A stretch of DNA of 64,000 bases from Plenodomus lindquistii (lineage: Eukaryota > Ascomycota > Dothideomycetes > Pleosporales > Leptosphaeriaceae). Numbering within the stretch: position 1 is the stretch's first letter; each line of letters opens with the position of its first letter. The translations under genes were made by a program, and so were the position numbers. The notes beneath the pieces were generated by a model. That model saw only the letters and a program-made list of their open reading frames with translations, was not told the origin of the DNA and ran no database searches. The DNA lies in contig JANUWI010000009.1 of assembly GCA_025504975.1 (NCBI GenBank), positions 806,001-870,000 of the forward strand. The letters are read 5' to 3'. Shown in pieces: positions 55,280 to 64,000 of this stretch.

Positions 55280-58200
55280 TCACTTCTGCGCCACTTCCAT
55301 ACGCGCAACAACCTCGTCGATCTTCTTGTAGCTCCAAGACTCGTAGAAAGATGGGAGCAGGAAAGGACGTAGGTCGAACTATTTTTGTTAGCCAATACTG
55401 GTGGGCAATGGGGGTCCTACATACCCTATTGTCGTCCGGAGAATAGTCTTCCATATGCAGAGCTGGAGTTAGAGTCGTCATCTTGTGGCGATTGATTGCC
55501 TGTGAAAGGTGTGAGTTGTACAATAACCACCCTAGAATCACGAGGAAGGCTTACATAACAGTGGAAGAAATGCTTCACTTTCTGTGCGGTCTCGCGTGGT
55601 GTGCAAATGTCTTTCCACTCATGCACGAGGCGCTGAAACATGCCGAACTGTGTATATCAGCAAGTTGTACAGAAAAACCTTGGGTAAAATCAACTCACAG
55701 GACCTAACTTGTTCTCTTTGCGTAGTTTACCGAAGCTGTGTAGCTTGTGTCAGCATGTCGCGTAGTGTATGACTAGTTCCTGATACTTACACGGAGAGCT
55801 CGGCATATGCTGTAGTAGTGATTAGCTGACTATATGTCGAAAGATGGAGATCAGCTTACTCATTCCCATATCGACCTCATCGCTCTGGGCTGTGGCGGCT
55901 GTTAGTGATATTTCTGAGGTGTACGGCACGGCGATGTCTTACTATAATCCCTACAAGTGGTGAAGCGACGTTAGCGACTACTTCATAATTTGGTGGAGCA
56001 GACGACTTACTCGGTGAGAGGCTCCAGCTCGGCCGTTGGTGTCGCATCAAGGAATTCCCTGTAACGAATTAGCTAGCGGTCCAGCATGGAGAACTCCGTG
56101 ACAGGGTTACAGACTCAATGATTGGCAATGAGAACTCTGTCTGCGCATAGCGAAGAAAACGTTTAAGATCTGTTTTCGATATCGAGCCGATGGGGTTGAT
56201 GTCTGCGCTTGAGCAGTCGTACTTGGTATAATAGCCCCGAAGGCATTCGTCGACGTTCGAAGAGCCTAGAACGAGGAGACTGCCCCCGCCCGGTCTCTTA
56301 CGTACCGTTGGCAGAAGCTGCGCCATGGAGTAGCTTGTTACCATTCGACTGCGCGCCTGGCAAATGTTAGCTTGCTATCCATTTGTGTAAAGCGTGTGGA
56401 CTCTTACCTGTATGTTCTGCAATAGAAGATTCTCACTATTGGATCCACCATGGACTCTGAACTTGGGCTCGAAACCAGTGGCCTGGGTAATGATGCTCTT
56501 CTGAGCTTGAAAGACGTCGTCGATATTCATGTCCGTATGATGCGCACCAATCGCGGCCGCAAGTCGCTCTGCGCGGCTCCTTGTTTCTATTGAACTCTGA
56601 GACGCCATACCTAGGTAGACAGTATGCAGTATCCGCTCGCAAATGTCTTGCGGGGACCTTGGCTTCCAACCTTCTGGGCCGTAAACGCCGGCTATACGAT
56701 CAAGGTGTTTTATCGTCTCAGCATGACCAGCCTCCACAGCTTTGAAAACCATGCGACACATGGAGAATACCAGAGTTGCGGTCGAAGCACTGTCAAGACC
56801 TCCTGACAAGGGGATCAGGTAGCCGGCAGATTTACTGTGCACAAGGTAGGACCACATGTAACATGCAGGTGCTAGGGCAATCTCCTCAACATCATCGTGC
56901 TTGATAAGTGGCCGAGATGGACTTGGGGAGACATCGAAGTTCAGATCCGTCTCAGGACCAAGAAGACTATAGTCTGCATGGAAAATCTCGTACTTGGGAG
57001 CTTTGACAGCCTGCAGGCCTCGTGCAGGATTGGATCTGAAAGCACGTACTTCGTCGAGGTCGACAACCGCATCGACAACCTCTACGGTGTTCAAAGAGAC
57101 TATACGTATCAACTCTGTCAGCGTACTAGATGATGGATATCCTCAAGTATCGTGGAAATGATACTTACACTGAGATCCCTGCGCAACGATCTGACCATTG
57201 ACGATCTACTAGATGTTAACTGATGACCGATCCAATAAGTCGCGTACTCACGATCATGGCCGTCCCATCGTAATATAACCTGTCTCCGTCGAGACCCATC
57301 TGGTTGCTGTACATGTAGATACCACCGCACTCACGAAAAAGTTAGCCAGATACATGTCGTGTCCTGGAATTCTCCTACCTTTCTCGTTGCTTCGGTAATG
57401 AGACCTATGCGGATGTCGAGCTTCCTTAAGCTGAAATGTCTTTTGGAAGCTTGGGATTAGTTTTGCTTGCCAAAAGAGGACTGTGAAACTCACGATGCAG
57501 AGCTGTTTACAATAATCTCGCATCCTGCTAAGCTGAGATCTAAGCTGTCATTCGACACTGATTAGCGACATTATATATAGAGGCAGACGATTGATGGCTA
57601 GACGTACTACGAGACATTAGCATTTACCTCTCATTTTGGTGACATTATCTTGAGAACATACCTGAGGCGCGATGGGAGTCCACATCTCTTCGCAAGTCTC
57701 AAAGCCGAACATGGTCTCCTTGGTTGAAACAATGCTGTCCCCAATAGGACAGGTCTCGCCGCCTTGAAGCTTGTGGAACATGGCTGGTAATCGATATTGC
57801 TCGACTTGATGCGGGTTCCATGGCTGGAAGTAACGAAGTTCACGGTGGTTCCCTTCTTGGGCCATGTGCATTTTAGGTCTGTGAAGTCAGTGGATAGTCA
57901 GAAGACCATTGAGTGTGAGCTCACCTGAGGAGGAGAATGCGGCCGTCAAGAGTAATAGCGCGGCAGTTGAGGCGTAAGCCACGGTGCATTACGGGGAGAC
58001 CAACATCAAGGAGGATGCCATGGGTTGCTGGGTTGGACAAGATGCTGTGCAGCATTTCCATGGACTAGGCAGACGTAAGCTCAAGGCTGAGTGCATGGCA
58101 CAGATAGTAAGACTGACATGTGTATAGGTATCCATTTCCAAGAAGTGGTCCAGTAGTCCATAACCGCTAATCTCCTATGATGCTTGTTGAGTGGGAGTTT

Positions 58201-58361
58201 GCTAGTAGGATGCTTCATGGCCTTACAAGCTCAGGGCCTGATCGGAAAGCACACTGTCGTTTCTTTGCAATGGCAATGGATTCCAGGATTCTGTCTCGGT
58301 TTGGCTCCCATGCCATTGAATGCTGGGCGAGATTGCACGCTGCCACCCGGATGAGAGGCAT
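55280..58361 (-). CDS. QNS1: Glutamine-dependent NAD+ synthetase
   Basis: Eighteen exons: 58227-58361, 58118-58174, 57925-58064, 57662-57878, about 57494-57544, 57379-57430, 57252-57329, 57169-57205, 56408-57099, 56115-56356, 56011-56058, 55943-55950, 55860-55889, 55791-55809, 55699-55735, 55555-55647, 55425-55499, 55280-55378. The start [19 protein letters not shown] is diagnostic. The glutaminase half shows [15 protein letters not shown] (Glu), [18 protein letters not shown] (Lys) and ETCEEMWTP (Cys). The synthetase half has the P-loop [11 protein letters not shown], then [20 protein letters not shown] and SPDDNRFDLRPF. It makes NAD from nicotinate adenine dinucleotide in the cytosol. The join between exons 4 and 5 is unresolved: GT after CAG leaves a two-base phase mismatch. 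Exon 12 is only 8 nt. Confidence 0.93.
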
Positions 58362-59219
58362 GGTGTACTGCTAGGTGCCTGCTGGTGACGAGGAGGGGTA
58401 AGAGAAGTGACTGTGCTGGAGCAAAGTGGCTGGGGAAACCGCCAATCTTTTGCGATGATTCGGTGAAGCTCTCCGGATGCAGGCTGTGCCCAATCAGCAG
58501 ACGTGTTGCACTCACGGGCGCGATGTGCTCCCAGGTTCCAAGGACGTGGAGGGGCACGTGAGGGGCACGTGAGGGGCACGTGAGGGGCAGCTGCTTATGT
58601 CACTATCGATAGTCGTAATCTGTAACCTTGGTGGTACGGCAAGTACGGTACCCACCTCGGTAGCGGCGATCCAACCCGCTGGACAGAGCCCACCGCAGTC
58701 GTCTTGATTAGGGAGCAGCAGCGAATGGGCAGGATCGGCAGTGTGCACGCTGATGGGCGGTCGAACCTCGGGGGGCACGAATCGACGCAGCGCATGGATC
58801 CGCCATCCGAGTGCCAGCAGTGCGACTGCAGAGGCTTCTGGCAATCCTTCGTCCTCTTCGAGCCGCGTACCGTGTAGTCTGCCTCGCTGCTGCAGTCTTG
58901 TTTGGCCCACCACGTCACCAGGCCTGATACGCTCGATACGTGGGCTCGCTTCCGCACGCGTCCTAGGCTCTTGTCCCTCTACCATTCAGTCGCGCCCGAA
59001 TCGCTAGGCCACACCCTGTCGGCCGCGGTGATTGGCCCATCATTTCCCTACCGGTTGCGCTTCTGCGTCTCGCGCTGCAGCTGCCTTCGACGAGAGCAAC
59101 CACTTCGCCTTGCCATTGCGGTTCTGGGCCATACCTAGTGGCTTGCCCAAGGGCATGATCATCCGTTTTCGCCGCCGCTAGAAACGGTCCCTATAACCTG
59201 GGGCTCGAGGCTACGCACC
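58362..59219. promoter_or_regulatory. Divergent promoter region, QNS1 / histidine kinase
   Basis: 860 bp between the two start codons. The prominent element is the CACGTG array at 58550-58593. Small open frames on both strands start mostly from non-ATG codons and look random. Confidence 0.5.
58550..58593. promoter_or_regulatory. Four tandem 11-bp units with CACGTG E-boxes
   Basis: AGGGGCACGTG occurs three times head to tail (58550-58560, 58561-58571, 58572-58582), then AGGGGCAGCTG (58583-58593). Each unit is one DNA turn long, so the E-boxes lie on the same face. CACGTG is the palindromic site of bHLH factors such as Pho4, Cbf1 and SREBP relatives. The array lies 190 bp upstream of the QNS1 ATG and 630 bp from the kinase start. 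Function is inferred. Confidence 0.7.
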
Positions 59220-62200
59220 ATGGCCGACTCCCTCGACGTTGCGCGCCCCCATGCTGCACCACGCAGGCGTCACAGGATGGAGCAAACCGACTCGGCCAAG
59301 ATACGGGAGCAGCAATTCTACCTGTAGGTCAAGCCAACCGCCTCTCTTGGGAGCCCCTGCGACTAATTTCATGGTCAAGATACTACCCGCAGCACTCCAA
59401 GTCGGACGACCTGCTCAGTCGACACCCATCCCCTTCACCAGTCCTCCATGCGGCATCGCCTCCAGCAACACCACCAGATCCTGCCAGCTATGTCCCACGA
59501 GCGTCCGACGACAGGGCATTGACGGCCTTTGCGCAATTGGGAGCCCTGCGCCTGAATGCCCGAAGATGTCTCATATCCTTCTTTGATCGCAAGGATTGCT
59601 TCCTCCTCGCCGAGGCCACCAAAACCCTCTCCATACACACCGGCGAGCCAGAGTTTGTAGAGGACCGTCTATGCTTTGGTAGCATGATCTTTCCCAAAGA
59701 GCAAAGCCTGTGCTACTATACCGTCAATCTTGCTCCAAAGTATACAAATCTCCCGCTCGACGACTCGTCTGATCTGCCCTCCCTCATTGTCAACGACCTT
59801 TCAAAGGACGAGCGCTTCAAGGATTACCCTTTCGTCAAAGGCCCACCCAAGTCACGTTTCTACGCCGGCGTGCCCATTCGAAGCCCCAGTGGACACAGCA
59901 TTGGCACTTACTGTGTCTTGGACGACAAGCCACGAAATGGCCTGACACCGCACCAGCTTGCCTTCTTGAAAACCATGGCCGGCACAGTGATGCGCCATCT
60001 CGAAATGCAACGCGCGACAGAAGATCAACGAAGAGGCAAGATCATGGTGAAGAGCTTGGGATCGTTTGCCGAGGGCAAAAGTGGACTGGAAAACTGGTGG
60101 CAGGATCCATGGGATCTTGCCGAACAGCCCGTCAGCGCAGTCATACCCGACGCTATCAATTTGCCAACTCGTCCTCAGCCTTTCGCTCTCTCCGCCCCTG
60201 CAATCGAGCCTCTTCTGCTCGACAAGACTCAAAGTACCGCATCAAGTGTTCCCAGCGTCAAGGACTCGACTGTGACATCGCCATCGAGCATCCAACCTCC
60301 AAGTACTGCTACGCTAAGCTCTATCAATGTGCCTGAAAACCCACGCCCCGTAGTTCCCACGACGACATCCTCTGTTTCAGTCCAACACGCGTCGGTTGAT
60401 AACATAGCACCCGAGGTGCGCGCAACGTTTACGCGGGCGGCAAACATGATAGTGGATGCCACCGAGGCGGAAGGAGTGTCTTTCTTCGACGCGAAAATCA
60501 GCACATTCGGAGGTTTAGTCGACGATGACTTCGACCCTGATATCTTACCAGAGCCTGACAAGGCCTGTGTAATTCTTGGATCAGCAATGTCCAAAACAGT
60601 GCGAGAATCGGAGTCTCGGGCTGATAATGATGTTGCCATGTCAGAAAGTGTGCTTAGACACCTCCTACGACTCTACCCGCATGGTCAAATTTTCAACCTC
60701 GACGACGATGCAGCAATGTCGGCCGTCAATTCTCCATCCGCAGGCGGTACAGACGTGGAACTATCGGATGGGTTCCCTTTCACAACTTCGCGAAAAACCG
60801 AGTCGACGCGTAGCATGGATGACGAAGCTTATCTCAGGACTGTTTTCCCAAGAGCGCGTAGCCTTGTGCTTTTCCCCCTCTGGGATCCCCATCGTGATCG
60901 ATGGTTTGCAAGTGCTGTTGTCTGGACCTCGGACCCAAAGCGAGTATTCACTAGCGAACAAGAATTGAGTTATTTGGCAGCCTTCAGTAACTCGGTCATG
61001 GCTGAAGTCGCACGTTTGGATACAAAACTCGCAGATGCAGCCAAGGCTGACTTCATCTCTTCGATCAGTCATGAGCTGCGTTCGCCCCTGGTACGTTGAA
61101 TCCTAGCCAACTCATTTTCGCACATACTAAACCGCACACAGCATGGTATCCTTGGGATGACGGATCTATTGAAAGACTCGAACATTGATAATCAGCAAGT
61201 CTCCCATGTGGCGACAATCGAGACATGCGGAAAGACGCTCTTAGAGACAATAAACCATGTAAGCAGCAGCCCCGTTAAGAAGATGCAATTCCCATCTGAT
61301 TGATGTAGGTGCTTGATTTCGCGAAAATCAACAACTTGACCCGAGGAGCCTCTAAACGCCAGAAGAAACGTAAACAGAGTACAAGGAACATGATCAGCCC
61401 TTGTCAACCTCATACGAACGACATTATGACATTAATCGACGATGTGGATATGGGCATCCTGAGTGAAGATGTGGTTGAGAGCGTTTTCGCCGGCTATACA
61501 TATGCCAAGACATCAGCTCAGACCTACGAACTCTCCACATCCAAAGCGAACAAACCCACACTCTCCGTGGTCCTCGATGTCAACCACAGCGACAACTATG
61601 TCTTTCGAACTCAGCCTGGAGCCTGGCGACGAGTAATCATGAACCTTTTTGGGAACAGTCTCAAATATACACCCAGTGGATTTGTGAAGGTGAAGCTAGA
61701 GGTGAAGCGAAAGTCTGGTCCATTGGAGGACGGCTGCGAATTCAGATTTTCTGTTACAGATTCTGGCATTGGCATGTCGGAGGACTACATCAACAACAGG
61801 CTCTTCCACTCGTTCGCACAAGAAAATCCTCTCAGTCAAGGCACGGGACTGGGTCTTAGTATCGTAAAACAGATCGTGGAATCGCTAGGAGGCGAGGTAG
61901 AAGTGCGGAGTGAAAAGGGAAGGGGCACGAAATTCATGGTCAAGTGTCCCTTGAAAGAGTCGAGCATGTCACCATCTTTCTGCCCTGCCGGTTCTGAGCA
62001 AGACAAGAAAAGACAGTTGCAGGCTATCTCCGGACGCACAAAGGGCTTGAAGGTAGCATTCCAGGGTTTCGACACCGAAGACGAACACTACGTGGACGGC
62101 TTCAAGACGAAGTCTGCCTCTAAGCTATCCCTGAAAGCGCTCGATAGCCTATGCACAGATTGGTTTGGAATGACTAGGTGCGAAGAGGGCGATGAGACAG

Positions 62201-63255
62201 CGCAACCAGACCTCATCATTGCGACTGAGGCGAGCGCCAAGATCTTGCGCGCCCATCATAACCAAAATCCCAAGGAGGCTTCCGCAGCGCCGCCTGTGAT
62301 CGTGGTCTGCCCAGGTGCAGCCGCAGCTCAGTCTACCACCGCCATCACAGTGCCCGGGGTCGTGTTCGAATGTATCAGTCAGCCTGTTGGTCCACACAAA
62401 CTTGCTAAAGCGTTCGCTTCGTGTCTAGACCGACATGCAAATCGTCAAGAGGATTCAAAACCCGAGAGCGAGCATCCTGCGCCGAAGATTGTCGAACTCA
62501 GTCTCAAGGAGAACGCAGAACCACACCAAGCGGATCGTGTCACACATTTACGCGTGCAGCCTAACCGACCGAATCTCAGCTCCATGGTCAGTGCGCCCGA
62601 GATTTACTCGATAAAGTCGGGCCCCAGAAAGCAGTCCATGTACTCGGCACCCACACGTGCATTGAATTGCCTTTGTGTAGACGACAATCCCATCAACCTT
62701 CGTCTTCTGCGTACCTTCGTTGACAAGCTTGGACATCGACATGTTCTCGCCGTACACGGCCTACAGGCTCTCGAAGCTTACAAAGCTGCACACGAGCCTC
62801 CACTCTCCGCAGACGAGTCGAACCGCGTCGATGTCATCCTAATGGACATCAACATGCCGGAGATGGACGGCTTGGAAGCTACACGTCAAATCCGCGCTCA
62901 TGAGATTCGCAACAACTTGCCTAAGGTGACCATAATTGCCTTGACCGGTGTCGCCGATACAGATATCCAGCAGGAAGCCAACTCGAGTGGTGTAAATCTA
63001 TTCCTTATCAAGCCAGTGCGACTGGGTGATCTTGAGGTCATTCTTCGGGGCGTGGTCACCGGGCAAGACAAGGCCGATCTGGAGTTTGAACAGGAACAGG
63101 AGAGGAAGAGAATCATGAATGTTGCAAGGCTACGAGCGAAAAGCGACACCGACGACTTGGACAGACTCGTCAATGCTGGTGCCAGGGCGGTTGAGGAAGA
63201 CCCGATACAGAAGACTGTTCGGCTCCAGGCGAACAAGCGGTTTTCAATGATCTGA
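59220..63255 (+). CDS. Hybrid histidine kinase with GAF sensor domain and receiver
   Basis: Four exons: 59220-59323, 59380-61090, 61142-61258 and 61309-63255 (3879 nt, 1292 residues). The N-terminus (MADSLDVARPHAAPRRRHRM) is followed by a GAF-like domain (about 90-270; FVKGPPKSRFYAGVPIRSP and GTYCVLDDKPRNGLTPHQ). A long Ser/Thr-rich linker and a second weaker sensor-like region (PRARSLVLFPLWDPHRDRWF) come next. Then the HisKA box SISHELRSPLHGI (phospho-His), N-box VIMNLFGNSLKYT, G1 VTDSGIGMS and G2 GTGLGLSIV. The receiver has LCVDDNPINLRLL, phospho-acceptor Asp in VILMDINMPEMDG, and Lys in FLIKPVR. No membrane segment was seen, so it is probably cytosolic and should pass phosphate to an HPt protein. 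The signal sensed is unknown; I do not assign one of the numbered fungal kinase groups. Confidence 0.93.
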
Positions 63256-64000
63256 CCACATTACAGTTTATGGGTTTCCAAGTTTCGGTATGTTTCTGGC
63301 ATGAGGGAGACCGCCGTGAGGCCGCGGACGTTGACACGGTTCAACGCTAGGCGGGTACAATAGGTCACGGCGGGCAGGCATATGCATACGCATTCTGGCG
63401 TACATGCATGATAGGTATACATCGGTCTTCAGGAACCAAACGGATAAGGCGAGAGGATCAAGGCATTATACCCTGTATCTGGAATCCACGGCGTAACGTG
63501 GGTCGGACGATTAGACTGGTCTCCCCCCGTCGCAACACAGCGCAGGCCAATTAGCATAGCATGGCGTTTGTATCGAGGGATTCATCTACCATCTCAAATA
63601 GGAGGGATAAATGTCAGGGCATCATGGTAGCTTAATCATCGGATTTACAGCATCTGTCATGACTACCTACGGGGCACCACAACGCTGGGATAGAGAAAGT
63701 GAAGTTGCCAAATCACCAACGAGAGAAGCTTCTCACGAGCGCTACTGGGCTGTCGACTATTCTACGATAGACTTTGCCCGTCTCATCTCCTGCCGCCTCG
63801 ACAACAACTATCAAGATAGACTCAGCCATAATCTTCACATTTCGCGCTCCGACCTGTATGTGACACGAGAGGAATAAATATCCAAAGGACTGACTGCATG
63901 GCGGAAGAATTAGAGAAAGGGTATGCATGGCGCTATATTTTGAATAAAGGGACTATGTACTTGAATTCGTAACTTCGTTTTCAGCCCACGACTCCATCCA
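63256..64000. other. 3' region of the histidine kinase gene
   Basis: About 745 bp to the window end. An ATG frame at 63611-63877 (88 codons) has no recognisable family and is not called. Nothing else was seen. Confidence 0.45.

Noticed and set aside
63611..63877. 88-codon frame near the right end
   Set aside because: ATG present but no domain or codon signal, and it lies in the 3' region of the histidine kinase gene.

Overview
The window reads as nuclear DNA of a filamentous ascomycete. Genes are split by short GT-AG introns, mostly 45-85 nt. Protein families are typically fungal: Zn2Cys6 regulator, PDR-type ABC pump, rhodopsin-like membrane protein, Kar5-type karyogamy protein, hybrid histidine kinase. 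The overall style suggests Dothideomycetes, probably Pleosporales; that placement is inference from gene style, not from a search. No tRNA, rRNA or CRISPR was seen. For most spliced genes I rebuilt the exons by hand, and the summed exon lengths are divisible by three.

Layout. 1-9.7 kb is compact housekeeping: the N-terminus of a Rif1-like protein (-), RIC8 (+), KAR5-like (-), mitochondrial ribosomal L6 (+), RSM1/NIPA-like C3HC zinc-finger (-) and MET22 bisphosphate nucleotidase (+). 9.7-23.9 kb is an accessory island. It holds a C2H2+Zn2Cys6 regulator (+), a dead dienelactone hydrolase (-), an AT-rich decayed block, a Baeyer-Villiger-type monooxygenase (+), a palindromic MITE-like element, a small ABM-domain protein (-) and a second BVMO (+). 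24-29.8 kb returns to housekeeping: RPL7 (-) and NCL1 tRNA m5C methyltransferase (+) share a 274-bp divergent promoter, followed by a PLC-like phosphodiesterase (+). 29.8-34 kb is gene-poor. It carries relic coding sequence and one small unknown gene (-) whose reading frame continues past its stop and is mirrored in a decayed copy 2 kb away.

34-48.4 kb is a run of minus-strand genes: PEP carboxykinase, a PDR ABC transporter, a six-TM membrane protein and a reticulon. 48.4-64 kb holds a rhodopsin-like membrane protein with repeated GGLL motifs (+), a JmjC protein (+), an 18-exon glutamine-dependent NAD synthetase with an 8-nt microexon (-), and a GAF hybrid histidine kinase (+). A tandem CACGTG array lies between the last two.

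The island is the one place where genes could form a pathway: two ketone-oxidising flavoproteins, a small monooxygenase-fold protein, a regulator and a broken lactone-type hydrolase. Elsewhere the genes are functionally independent neighbours.
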